Part shown: positions 10,621-21,557 of the stretch, piece after piece
Numbering within the stretch: the first letter of the stretch is position 1
How the letters are laid out: every line of letters begins with the position of its first letter
DNA from: Laguncularia racemosa
Lineage: Eukaryota; Streptophyta; Magnoliopsida; Myrtales; Combretaceae
Direction of reading: 5' to 3'
Assembly (NCBI GenBank): GCA_037954665.1
Contig: JBBMOL010000018.1
Span: forward strand, 2,976,001 to 3,040,000
Length of the DNA stretch: 64,000 nucleotides
Notes under the pieces: model-generated
Seen by the model: the letters and a program-made list of their open reading frames with translations, nothing else
Told to the model about the DNA's origin: nothing
Databases searched by the model: none
Made by a program: the position numbers and the translations under genes

Positions 10621-11878
10621 ACCATTGAAAATAAAAATTGAAAATAGGCCCACCTACTGTCTGATAATCGAAAAAGCACAAGATGATAAACCTTGGTACT
10701 ACAACATCAAAAGTTTCCTCTAAGAAAGCAAATGCCCTGAAATGGCTAGCAAAAATGGCTAAAGAACACTCAGGAGGTTAGCAAGCTATTTCTTATTAAG
10801 TGGGTATGTGCTTTACAGAAAATCATCTGACACCACATTGCTAAGATGTGTGGACAAGAGAGAGGCAAGTGAACTGATGAAAGAGGTGCATGAAAGAGCA
10901 TGTTGAGCTCAAATGAACGGATACATGCTCACCCGAAAAATCTTGAGGATGGGCTATTAGTAGTTAACGATGGAATCAGATTGCATAAAATATGTCAAGC
11001 ACTATCACTTGTGTCAAGTCTACGCAAACTGAATAAATGCCCCACCTAAAGAACTTCATTCATTATCTGCACCATGGCCGTTCTCCATGTGGAGAATTGA
11101 CATCATCGGGCCAATGACTCTAAAAGCATTCAATGGTCACAAATTCATGCTAGTGTCACCAAAGGGGTAATAACCCGATATGGAGTTCTCGAATCAATTA
11201 TCACCGATAATGGCATCAACCTCAACAATAAATTGATGACAGATTTGTGTCAACAATTCAAGATAAACCACAGAAATTCAACTCCTTACCGACCTTAGAT
11301 GAATGAGGCTGTAGAAGCAGCCAATAAGAACATTAGAAGAATTATTGAGAAGATTAACATCACTTACAAAGATTGGCACAAGATGCTGCCATTTGCCCCC
11401 ATGGCTTACAGAACCTCAATTCGAACATCCATTGGAGTTACCCTATATTCTTTGGTATATGGTACCGAGGCAATATTGCCAATTGAAGTCAAAATGCCGT
11501 CCTTCAAGATTCTGTCAGAAGCACAATTAGATGAATCTGAGTGGGTGAAGAAAAGGGTTGATTAGCTGAACTTGATCGACGAAAAGAGACTCGCCGCATT
11601 ATGTCATAGCCAATGTTACCAACAAAGAATAGGCCAAGCATTCAACAAGAGAATAAGACCTCGATGTTTTAAAGAAGGAGATTTAGTATTAAGAAAATTT
11701 CTCCCAAATGCATAAGATTCAAGGGGCAAGTTTACCCTAAATTATGAGGGCCCATATGTTGTAAAAAGGGTTTTATCAGGAGGAGCCTTAATATTAGCCC
11801 AAATGGATGGTCTAGAATTGAGAGACCCCATTAATACGAACGCCGTTAAGATATACTCTCCTTAGGTAAGAAAATTGA
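10621..11878 (+). pseudogene. Integrase of the Tat/Ogre-type element with an internal deletion
   Basis: The HHCC zinc-binding part is seen as LMKEVHERAC...DCIKYVKHYHLCQVYAN. The catalytic core has Asp in RIDIIGPMT (GAC 11099-11101), Asp in ITDNGINLNN (GAT 11206-11208) and Glu in NEAVEAANKN (GAA 11314-11316). The second Asp and the Glu are exactly D-35-E. The two Asp codons are only about 35 codons apart instead of about 60, and the sequence jumps from GHKFMLV to a frame-shifted ITRYGVLESI near 11155. About 25 codons are therefore lost. The C-terminal part contains FAPMAYRTSIRTSIG, YGTEAILPIEV, FKEGDLVLRKFLPNA and NYEGPYVVKRVLSGGALIL. Multiple stops are present. Confidence 0.9.
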
Positions 11879-11889
11879 AATTTTGTTAA

Positions 11890-13225
11890 GGTTTATGAAT
11901 GCCTACAATTAGTATAAATTTCGTGAGTTTAGTTTTCATTCCTTCTATAAGCAAAGTTAATCTCTCTAAATGATTGATTATCCTAACCAATTATCATTAA
12001 ATGAACTCTCATATCATTTTTATACACACACTACCCATTGCCTCATAATGAATAATGAAAAATGAAATAATGATAAAGCTCAATGGGATTTTTCTTTTAT
12101 GATTCCACCTACTTTGAGCATTAGACCTGGTGTGTTAATAGGATAACACCACAATCATCGGAGCCATGCTCACAAGAAAAGAAAATACATCAGGACTCTC
12201 AACCTTGTTTGAAACAAGAGTAAGTAGAGAAGGAGCAAACCATCACGAAGGTTCGGTTGTTTAGTTGTTATCTGCAATAAACCAGTAAGCATTTAGAGTA
12301 AATAATCATTCATCATGAATCACATATTCTATAAACTAGGTAGTCTAAAAGGCACCTCTCATTATCATATAACCAGTTCACTAGAATCATTTTTAGAAAT
12401 ACTAAGACATCGTTATTGGCTAGTCAGCCCACAATGGGGCACTTTCCTAAATATCATCTATTGGGGTTGTAAGTCCAAAAAGATGCTTCCCACTATCAGT
12501 TAGCCAGCCTACAATGGGGCACTTTCCTAGATATTATCTCTTAAGGTTAGCCCATAATGGGGCACTTTCCTAAACTTTCTTCCTTAAGGTTATAAGTCCA
12601 AAGAGACGCTTCCCACTATCGATTAGTTAGCCCACAATGGGGCACTTTCCTAAATATCCTTGCTCAAGGTTGTAAGTCCAAAGAAGACACTTCCCACTAT
12701 CAATTAGTTAGCCCACAATGGGGCACTTTCCTAATATCCTCCTATTACAATTGCTAGTCTAGTAAGACACTTCCTATTATCAGTTAGCTAGCTCATAAGA
12801 GTGGTTTCCTAAACGATCTCTTCTTTACAGTCACTAGTCTTATAAGACGCTTCCTATTATCAGTTAGTTCACTCACAATAACACATTCCTAAACAATCTC
12901 TATTTAAGGTTGAGATGCTTCTTATCATCGACTAGTTAGCTCATATACCACTTTTCTAGATGATATCTTACTCTAGGTAGCTAGTCTAATGAGAAGCTTC
13001 CAGTTTAAGACTACTCCCCAAGTAGTATTAATCATCATAAAGTGATCATTTTTTTACAACATGGGATTGTTAGCTCATAGTTTCCCTACTCAAACAAATA
13101 ATTAAACAACTCCCTAGTAGAACCAAGCTCAGATAGCTAGCCAACTATAGCACTATCCACTCAATCTATCAACCAAAAATGGCATCTTTATTGTCTTTGT
13201 AGTTAATTTTTTTCAAACTTTACTA
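11890..13225 (+). other. 3' untranslated region of the Tat/Ogre-type element
   Basis: No coding remnant is seen after the integrase. The stretch contains the 80-bp tandem array listed separately and ends at the polypurine tract. A long variable 3' untranslated region is usual for Tat/Ogre elements. Confidence 0.75.
12340..12990 (+). repeat. About eight tandem copies of an 80-bp unit
   Basis: The landmark agcccacaatggggcacttt starts at 12426, 12506, 12549, 12629 and 12710, and decayed forms lie at about 12790, 12870 and 12938. The steps are 80, 43, 80, 81, 80, 80 and 68 bp. A second landmark, taagtccaaag...cttcccactatc, alternates with it. Units at both ends are more diverged than those in the middle. 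Confidence 0.88.
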
Positions 13226-13239
13226 CAAAGAGGAACAGT
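13226..13239 (+). promoter_or_regulatory. Polypurine tract
   Basis: CAAAGAGGAACAGT directly precedes the TG of the 3' LTR, where plus-strand DNA synthesis is primed. Confidence 0.78.
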
Positions 13240-13508
13240 TGTAAACATCCCATTTTTGCCCTTTAATCACAAATAATGTTTCATTTTTCATTTTTTTTAT
13301 TTTTCTTCTATTTTTCGAAAATGAAGAAAAAATAATGAAAAAAATAAAATGAATAGGAATAATGCACCAATTTTAGAAAATGATGGTAGAAACGATAATA
13401 AAAGATGTTAAATAATTTTTATAAATTTTTAGAATTTCAAAATAATATAAAAATAATAAAAATTGCAGCACATATATGCAAATTGCGTTTAATAAAAAAA
13501 AATGAGAA

Positions 13509-13620
13509 AGTGGGCTAGCCTAGCTAGTCCGGTAGCTAGCCTTGGGTGCACGCGAAGAGGGTTTGGTAGCGAGTTCAAAATGCGGGGGAGGCACTTTGTG
13601 CCATTTTGATTTTTTTTTCC
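13509..13620 (+). promoter_or_regulatory. tRNA-like Pol III promoter-like module in the 3' LTR
   Basis: The A-box-like TAGCCTAGCTAG is at 13516-13527 and the B-box-like GAGTTCAAAAT at 13571-13581. The hairpin GGCACTTTGTGCC and a T-run follow. It is less well kept than in the 5' LTR: the invariant CG of the B box is CA here. Confidence 0.45.
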
Positions 13621-13938
13621 TTCCAGGTGACACATGGCAACATGCGATTGGACGACAAAATCACACGCGCTGAGGACGTGCTCGTCTTTAACCTTCGTCC
13701 AAGATTTGCGCCAACAGCGAGGAAGGGAAATCCGGCCATTTTGATTTAATTTTTTGCACAAATCCAACTGATGTTTTACTAAAATAAGATAAATACCATC
13801 GAATTAACATGAATCTTAACAAAAATCAAAGATTTACACAAATCAAAAGGAGATAAAAAATGGGCTCAACTGCAAATGCAAATCCAATCTAAGCCTATCA
13901 AAAGGAAATTCGAGCTTATTAAGCTTAGGTTTTTGAGC

Positions 13939-13948
13939 CTATAAATAG
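13939..13948 (+). promoter_or_regulatory. TATA box of the 3' LTR
   Basis: CTATAAATAG is at the position equivalent to 1801-1810 of the 5' LTR. Confidence 0.65.
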
Positions 13949-15200
13949 GACTCAATGAGAGGAAGTGAGGGCATCAATCATAAGAGAGAAATATGCGAGT
14001 TTGAAGCCTTTGTTGGAGTTCTTCAAGCCGCTACTGACTACCACCACCAGGAGCGGTCTTTAGTGCAAAGTAATACCACCGCTCGACTCTACACCCTCGA
14101 GAACCTAGGTTTTGACTCCTCAATCGCCTTCAATAGCCACCATTGAAGGAGCTCCAATCATTATGATCCAATCCGACCCATGAACTATAACTCGTATCTA
14201 GGTTAGCTGAATTTTATTTATTCATTTATTTATTATTAGAATATGAAAAAAAATAAAATATATATATAAACAAAAATTTAAAAAAAGGGAATTATTTTTT
14301 GAATATGTTAATTAGAATTAGGTTTAGAGTTTTAATAAATAAATAAATATGTCTATTATAATTAATAGATAAATAAAATCTAAAAAATAATAATAAAATA
14401 ATTAGAAATTAATAAAAGTTAGATTTATAATTTAATTAAAATAAATAAAAAATTAATAAAAATAATAATGAAAATTTTTTTAACAGTTAGAAAAGTTCTT
14501 TGCAAAAAAAAAAAAATAATAATAAATAAATAAATAAATATATCTAATTGATCTTTTAGAGATTTGAGTTTTAGAAAAGAAAATAATAAAAAAAAAGAGG
14601 TTTAGACTTAGAACTTTTTTTAAGAAATCTTTAAAATGATAATAAATGTAAGCTCGACATGTTTTCATAATTAAAATCAAAACAAATTCACTAAAGCTTT
14701 TTTCATAAAAAGCGAACTACGGCTTATTTAATCCCGAATAGCGGGTACGTAGGTACCCTTATGGAGCAACTCTAAAAAAGATAAAAAAAATCATTTTCCA
14801 AATCATTATTAGTGTAATTATTATATCATTTTTTTCTAATATCTTCTTTTTTTATAAAAAAAAAAGATATTAGAACATGACTCAAATTTCAGAAGGATAT
14901 GGTGTTAACTTTAGGGTTTTAATAGGATAGTCCTCGAGCCGAGAATCTCTGGTTTTTCTTTCTTCTTTTTTTTTTCAAAAAAATAAAAAGACGAGATTTC
15001 ATCGACTAGTTATCTAAATTAAAATTAATCCGCTCAATTGATTCTAATTCAATAATTTTTCTCAACTCTAATTGGGTGGCGACTCCAAATAAATAAAAAA
15101 AAATTCCTAGTTTAAGTCAAGGATTTATATTGGATGAGCCTATGATCTAATATGAATCGAATTAAGGAGATAATATAAAATTTTAAAATTAGACTCGACA

Positions 15201-15205
15201 AAAGG
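15201..15205. repeat. Target site duplication AAAGG, right
   Basis: Exact match to 1097-1101, directly after the terminal CA of the 3' LTR. Confidence 0.93.
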
Positions 15206-16288
15206 GAACAAAATTGCGATATCTAAAACAAATCATAAGTTAGAATACAAATGCTTCCTGATTCCATTATTTAGCTAATAGAAATAAATCAAAAGCCAAA
15301 ATGATTTTTAATTAAATAAACATACAAAAGATGTTCCAAAGGACCTTTGTTGCAAACTATCATAGTAGTTCTAAAAGAATAATTTAATATTCAAGGCAAA
15401 ATATTGAAATAAGAGAAAATGTTCCATCATATTGATAAGCCACATGGATGGATTTCCATTGCTTAAGGCAAGTGGGGGATTTCATCCACAAGCTCTATAT
15501 CATTAATATTCAAGTGATGACAAATAAGATTGTGCCTTATATTGATAGAAATGGAGCCATTGTTTCACTTATCGCTTTAATATCCATGTGATGACAAATA
15601 ACATCATGCAATAAATTGATAAAAATGGAGTCATTGCTTCACCTTCTCGTAACTTTCCATAGCATGCTAAAGTGAGCTACCATATAAGTAGTGTCGATTC
15701 AATATCCATGTGATGAGAAATAAGATCATGCAATAAATTGATAGAAATCTAGCCATTGTTTCAACTTACCCTTCAGTATCCATGTGGGGATAAATAAGAT
15801 CGTGCAATAAATTGATAGAAATGGAGCCATTCTTTCACCCTTCAAAATCGATGTGATGATGGATAAGATCATGCATTAAATTGATAGAAATGGAGTCAAT
15901 GTTTCATCTATCACTTTAATATCGATATGATGACAAATAAAACTGTGCAATAAATTGATAGAAATTGAACCATTGCTTCACCTATTGCTTCCATATTGAT
16001 ATGTTGAAAAATAAGATCATGCAATAAATTGATAGAAATGGAATCAATGTTTCACCTATTGCTTCAGTATCAATGTGATGACAAATAAAAACGTGCGATA
16101 AATTGATAAAAATGGAATCATTGTATCACCTATCTCTTCAATATCATTGTGATGAAAAACAAGATTATAAATTGATAAAAATGGAGTCATACCTTATTGT
16201 AACTATTTGAAACATGCTCAAGTGAGCTACCATTTGTTGCTTCCTAGAAGTGTCGCCCATATAATCACTATATTGTTAGAACACATAT
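15206..16288 (+). repeat. Dispersed repeat R, copy 1, right part
   Basis: This continues the sequence left of the Tat/Ogre-type element: the stretch tatctaaaacaaatcat is shared with 27700, 30200, 36820 and 38630. It holds the 74-bp array and stops at gaacacata, where the LARD-like LTR begins. In copies 2 and 5 the same point continues with tgattacaaaaacgatat. Confidence 0.75.
15504..16192 (+). repeat. 74-bp tandem array in R copy 1
   Basis: Units of the type gatgacaaataagatcatgc / aataaattgatagaaatgga / gccattgcttcacctatc recur. The atgtgatga-like starts at about 15851, 15925, 15999, 16073 and 16147 are exactly 74 bp apart, and earlier units are slightly irregular. The same array is present in R copies 2, 3 and 5 with fewer units. 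No protein is encoded. Confidence 0.88.
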
Positions 16289-18321
16289 TGTCAAGCCCTA
16301 AAAGGGGGCCTAGAACTTTCCATTGAAATCATCATGGCACGTGTGCAACCATTACATGATATTCGTCTTACGAGCCAGAAATCGTAAGACTCTAAGTAAA
16401 TAATTATACTTACGACTAATCTTAGTTCATATAATTAGATAATAAAATATAACTTGGATCCAGTATCCTATGGTCAACCATGATCACTGAGAATCGATAT
16501 CCCCTATTAACTAGTAAAATGGAATAAATCCTAAGTTTCATAACTTCAATTTTACATTAGGGTCCAAAAATAACATTTCATTTAAATAATCTATCATTCA
16601 CAATTCTTACTTTATTATTTTGGTCTTCCAAAAACTCTCAACACTTCACATCTTATCCCATCTTGAGCATTCAAAATCGCTACCTATAAAAAGGGTCTGT
16701 AGAGGGGTAAGCACACTATGGCTCAGTGAATGGGATGGTAACACTTTCAATGCTATATACACACAAGCAATTTCAAATCAAGTTATCAAATCATACGATA
16801 TGCATGAACAACCACATGAATGCAACATCTCACATTGTCTTCTAGTAACCGACGTGAAGTATAAGGTTTACGCTCCCCTTGACCTTAGGTTAAGGATTCC
16901 AAAACCACCATTAGTGACCAAGTCTTACTCACATCTTCATTACTTTTATCACTTATTTATACTATGTCTTAGCTTTAATGTTTTAGGCTCAGGTTCCTCA
17001 ATATACCGAGTAATTACACTCTCAAGAGACAAGCCGAACTCTAAACCATCAAGGTGCGACAATCCCCTAATCACTTAGTTCGCACTTGGCGAAATAGCGA
17101 TCCTCTAATCACTTTTGGCACATCCTGTAGCAGTGATGACCTTCAATCTCATGCAATGTCTTATGGAAATACATGTCAAGTTTTAATCGAGTCCACTTCT
17201 TAAATTAATTGACTCATGGTGACCAAATAATATATATAGTCGCATCTAATTTCCATTCAAGGCAATGAAGAAGCTACCAATAATTTAAAATCTACCACTC
17301 TAAGAACAATCCATAGGGACCCAGTGAAGTCCCATAAACATTTCACTACATCTCATTTTCACACTTATCACAACATGCAAAGATCACACAATTCATATCA
17401 CAAAGTGAACAAGGAACTAGACCTAGCAGATGGGAACCATCCAACTATACATCAAGTTTTAGTTAATTTGACACATCTGTGCCATTTGTCTTAAACGTTA
17501 AATCAACCACTCAAGATTGATTTACGATTATCATTCCTGACACCTCTATGTCATCGCACTTCTCAAGTGCTCAATTATTTACACATCTGAGAGCCAACAA
17601 GGTCTTCTCTTATATCCCTTCTAATTCCTCAATACATTTATATATAATATATATATTGGTTCGTAACATAGCTTTAACTAAAGGAAAATTTACTAGACAC
17701 CTTCCCACACTTACTTAATAGGGCAAGAAAATAGAATTCTTAAGTTGCAAAATCATAGTTACACTAATGATTTGCATAGTTATTTACATGAGTGTATTAC
17801 ATAGATATAATAGGAAAATAATTTACCTAAGCACATTTTCATATTCAAAAGTAAACTCTGATATGTATACATAATGATATTTATATATCCCAATTCAGCT
17901 ATGCATACATACTCGGTAGCTATAGAGGGAAACGTTAAGTTCATATATTTTGGTTTGGTTTGAAGAAAGCAATTTCAAATCATGATATTAGACCTGTAGT
18001 AATAGCACTAGCAAGATGGTGTGAAGTGCTATCTACCTTAACCCATTCTAATTTCTATATCAATACACTCGTATTTATCTTTAATTTACCTAATTACTAG
18101 TTTCTTCGTAACTTCTTTCCTGAACTCAATTAACCTACTATATAACTCAAAATTAACAAAAATCACATTCAATTGCAACTACAACAAAGCAAATGAATTC
18201 ACATACATAACAAATCAATACATAACACAACATTATAACATATCATTAAGTTTCCCACTCACCTATTTAAGGTCGTCATAGTCCTAGCCAGAGTCAAGCG
18301 ATTCCAATGGGTAACCCCTTT

Positions 18322-18655
18322 ACTTTCCTCTTGAAATCAGTCTCCTTCTGCAATGCTTCCTCAACCAAACCATACAAGGCAGCATCTCCAATTAACTTTG
18401 GTAGTTTCCTGGCACCTGATATGTGTACTCCACTCACTATGCGTTATGGCAAGGCGTGAAGTCTCCTCTTTAAGGAACTTTAGGCGAAAAAGATTCAAAA
18501 CGTTGACCACTTCTTCAATGTGATTCCAATACAGGATTTTAGAAGGAACAGCCTTCCTACAAATCATTGTTTCCAACACCCCAAGTTGCTGTGATCGACT
18601 GTCTACCTTCCTTATGTAGAAGTTAAGCAATGGAACGTCTTCAACTTGCTAAATT
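18322..18655 (-). pseudogene. Unidentified gene fragment (possible captured exon) in the left LARD LTR
   Basis: I do not recognise the gene. On the minus strand the reading QVEDVPLLNFYIRKVDSRSQ is followed by QLGVLETM and, after a small gap and frame change, LPKLIGDAALYGLV-like sequence. It is kept in three LTR copies (also near 24515-24855 and 33530-33850). The upstream border aatttag/CAAG looks like a splice acceptor and the downstream border aggaaa/GTAAAG like a donor, so it could be one exon of a host gene picked up by the LTR. A second possible piece, WNEMGFVIECSKDVEEEHSW, lies just upstream on the same strand near 18720-18810. This copy has an indel near 18440. Confidence 0.4.
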
Positions 18656-19059
18656 CGGAATTTCTTCTTCCGTATATGCAAGATACCCTTAGAAAAGACA
18701 ATTAAAGGTTTTGCATTAGGGTATTTGGCCAAGAATGTTCTTCCTCAACATCCTTTGAACATTCTATTACGAAACCCATTTCATTCCAAATATCCCCTAG
18801 GCCATCATCTTGGACGTTGCTCGAGTCATCCCCTTCACTATCTACACCAACATAAATGCCTCTCCTTTACATGAAGCATCTTTGAACCTTTCGTTTATCA
18901 ATTTGTCTCTAATATCTTCCAATAAACCACTTGTAGGATAACCCACAAGATTTAATAGTCATTAAAGGTTTTATATCACCTTCTTTCTCTCTCCTTTATT
19001 GACATCTCCACCTACAGGGTTTCCTATCCTTTTTACTGGTTTTCATCCTCACTTACACT

Positions 19060-20056
19060 TCCATTACCATACACACACCAACCATTCCCACACACCACAT
19101 ACACACACCAACATTCTCCTATCCATATACATACACACTCCGCACACACCACGCATGCACCTACACATACATACACATGATCATACTATACACCTATTTA
19201 CACGCACACATAACTGCACTTTGCAATCCCCTTTTCTGGTCAAGTCCACATGCACCCACACACACCACTAGTGCATACATACACACATACTCCACACACA
19301 TCTCACACCACCGATACACACATACGCACATACTCTACACACACCTCACACCACCAATACGTACATACCCACATACTCCGCACACACTACACATACCCTC
19401 TATACACATACACACGAACCCGGATACACCACACACATGTACTTATACCTACATACACCACACAACATCCATACACTTACACACATACCGCATACACCAC
19501 ACACCTTCCATGCACATACACACGTACCCGCACTCATTATACACTACCCCACATGCATACATACATTCTCGCACACACCACAAACCACCCATACACATAC
19601 ACACATACCCACACTCACCATACACCACCTCATATGCATACACACACATTCTCGCACACACCACAGACCACCCATACACATACACACATGCCCACACTCA
19701 TTACACACCATCCATACACACACACACCACACACCATCCATACACATACATACATATATACCACACATGCCACACACCTTCCATATACATACACAAATAC
19801 CCGCACACACCTCACACCACCTCATACGCATACACATGTTCTGCACACACCACACACCATCCATATATACACACACATACCGCACACACTTCACACCACC
19901 TCATACGTATACACACATTCCACACAGACCACACACAATCCATATACACACACGCATACTGCACACACCAGACACCTTCCATACACATACACACATACTC
20001 ACACACACTATACACCTTCCATACACATACACACATACTCACACACACTACACACC
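19060..20056. repeat. CA-rich minisatellite, about 1 kb
   Basis: The stretch is nearly pure A, C and T on the plus strand, made of irregular repeats such as cacaccacacaccatccata followed by cacatacacacatacc. Long H/T-rich plus frames and C/V/M-rich minus frames here follow from the base composition and are not genes. The array recurs in the two sister LTR copies and as a 235-bp piece at 38273. Confidence 0.9.
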
Positions 20057-20059
20057 CGG

Positions 20060-20870
20060 CTCCTTCTTCCCCTTTCCCCCTTCTTACGCTACTACTACGA
20101 GCATCGCAGTCGTCATTGCTACTATGCTTATTGTTGTCGTTGCTATGGTTGTTAGGTCATTATTGTCTTCCTCCTCCCTTGCACACACACACCTCGCAAG
20201 CACTAAACACTTCTCTCTCTCTCGCCGGAACACTACTCCCTACACACACATCACCTTCACACCCACATCAAAGCAAGGGACTAAACATAGCAACAGCCAC
20301 TCATGGATTTCTTCTCAAATGTTGCTCGCGAGGTGTTGCTGCCATCATGGTTGCCGTTGCTATGTCATTGCCGTCACCGTCACTATTGTCGTTGTTGTTG
20401 CGGTTGTGGTTGTTGTGTAACCGTCATGGTTGTTGTCTTCATGGTCGTTGTTCAAGTCACCGTTGCTGTTGTTGTTGCAACCATGGTTGTCTTCATAGCT
20501 GCCGTCGATGTGTGGCTGCCACCATCATTACTGTCACCACTGGAATCACGCGATCGCGTACACCAACATCCCTACCTCCATACACGGCTCCTTCTTCTAA
20601 CTCAACAAAGATGATCTAGATGGAGCTGAGGATGGGACACAATGGACGGCTGGGTTCCATACTTGCTCTTATTACTGTAGGGGGAGAAAACCGAGCAAAC
20701 GCAAGTTGAAGCTACTAAAGGAAACACAGCTCGGACGAAGAAGAAGAAGAGAAGAAGAAGAAAAAGAAAGAGAAAAGGAAAGAGGGAGAGAGGTAGTATC
20801 AGATGGCTGAGAAGATGTTGTCGGTGCTATTGTGCCTAGCGTAACTGATGGATAGGACGGTAGCAGATTT
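20060..20870 (-). other. Triplet-rich GTT/GTC stretch and GAA tract in the left LARD LTR
   Basis: Between about 20080 and 20540 the plus strand is dominated by gtt, gct and gtc triplets. At 20738-20800 comes a purine tract of GAA units ending in gggagag. On the minus strand the order is a CT/TTC-rich tract and then triplet-rich sequence, which looks like the 5' untranslated region and start of a plant gene. It lies on the same strand as the gene fragment at 18322. This may be part of the same capture; that is inference. Confidence 0.4.
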
Positions 20871-21557
20871 AAAAAAATATATATATTTTTTTACAGTTGT
20901 ATATATATATATATTTATATTATATTATAATTATATTTTATATGAAGAAATATTTTTATTTTACTATTTTGTATGCATATAAGAATATCTTTAAATTTTT
21001 CATTGTTTAGTATTTTATTATGAAAGCTAATGTCTAAGCTAATCTAATTATCTCGGATGTAAATATTTACTCTAAATTTTCATTTAAAATTCTTAGATCT
21101 ATAATTTAGATTAATTTCATTATTTAACCTAATATTGTTTGAAAATTATGTTTTGGAGAATTTATTCTTTTAATTTAATTTACCTGAACTAAAGTTAGGA
21201 CTTACAATAATTTTTATTTATCTGTTTATATATCTATATTCGAATTTTTTCAATTACTTTGCTTCCTAAATTTATTTGGTAATATATTTCATATAATTCA
21301 ATTTGTTACGTTTGTTATCTTCTTTTCTTTGTGAAGGTTATTCTTTCTAATTGTTTTATTTTTTAAAAAAACCTATTATTATCACAAATTATTAAAATAA
21401 TATTTACACATCACGATATTTGAGTTTTTGTTGTACATTTCTCAAAGTTTTTAATATAGCGAGATTATCATTCTCGCTACCCCAACCTAGAAGTATTTAT
21501 TATTCTAATTATTTTCTTTAACTTTTGTAGTCTTTTCAAAATTTTTGGAACTTTACA
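20871..21557 (-). other. AT-rich outer part of the left LARD LTR
   Basis: This is AT-rich sequence with tatatata runs at 20878-20925. On the minus strand it lies between the LTR start and the TTC-rich tract, where the U3 promoter would be expected. No individual box can be fixed. Confidence 0.35.

Larger units (their letters stand above)
1102..15200 (+). mobile_element. Tat/Ogre-type Ty3 LTR retrotransposon, complete but inactive
   Basis: This is a 14.1-kb element bounded by LTRs of about 1.9 kb that begin TGTAAACA and end in CGA(C/T)A, with a perfect 5-bp target duplication. In order it carries a primer-binding site, an extra ORF1, gag, aspartic protease, reverse transcriptase with RNase H, a second archaeal-type RNase H, integrase, an untranslated region with an 80-bp tandem array, and a polypurine tract. 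The upstream ORF1, the second RNase H and the 3' tandem array are marks of the Tat/Ogre lineage (established knowledge). Every coding part has in-frame stops and there are several frame changes, so it cannot make its own proteins. The two LTRs differ at many sites, so the insertion is not recent. Confidence 0.93.
13240..15200 (+). repeat. 3' LTR of the Tat/Ogre-type element
   Basis: The LTR starts TGTAAACATCCC and ends ttagactcgaca. It has the same internal landmarks as the 5' LTR: tRNA-like module at 13516-13580, TATA at 13939, the block gaactacggcttatttaat followed by the near-palindrome GGGTACGTAGGTACCC near 14745, and TGGCGACTCC at 15077-15086. It differs from the 5' LTR by many substitutions and small indels. 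Confidence 0.93.
16289..21557 (-). repeat. Left (3') LTR of the LARD-like element, 5.3 kb
   Basis: It starts TGTCAAGCCCTAAAAGGG and ends ggaactttaca on the plus strand. It is aligned with 22522-27523 by shared landmarks throughout, including catcatggcacgtgtgc, the stretch caaacaatatatatagtc, the gene fragment, the CA array and the final tttctcaaagtttttaata. TGTCACGCCC is a common start of plant LTRs. About 5.3 kb is exceptionally long for an LTR. Confidence 0.78.

Noticed and set aside
15504..16192. CRISPR-like array
   Set aside because: The units are contiguous at 74 bp with no unique spacers between short exact repeats, and the surroundings are plant retroelements. It is an ordinary tandem repeat.
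19449..20048. Cys/Val/Met-rich minus-strand frames in the CA arrays
   Set aside because: Complement of the CA repeats, the same compositional effect. Not cysteine-rich peptides.
20303..20614. Val/Ala/Cys-rich frames in the GTT/GTC stretches (also 26457-26744, 35526-35929)
   Set aside because: Triplet repeats give simple sequence in every frame. No start context or conserved pattern.
19177..20619. Open frames of up to 480 codons rich in His and Thr on the plus strand, with overlapping frames in all phases (also at 25219-26437 and 34220-35477)
   Set aside because: They follow from CA-rich repeats without TAA/TAG/TGA. All three phases are open at once and there is no domain. Not genes.
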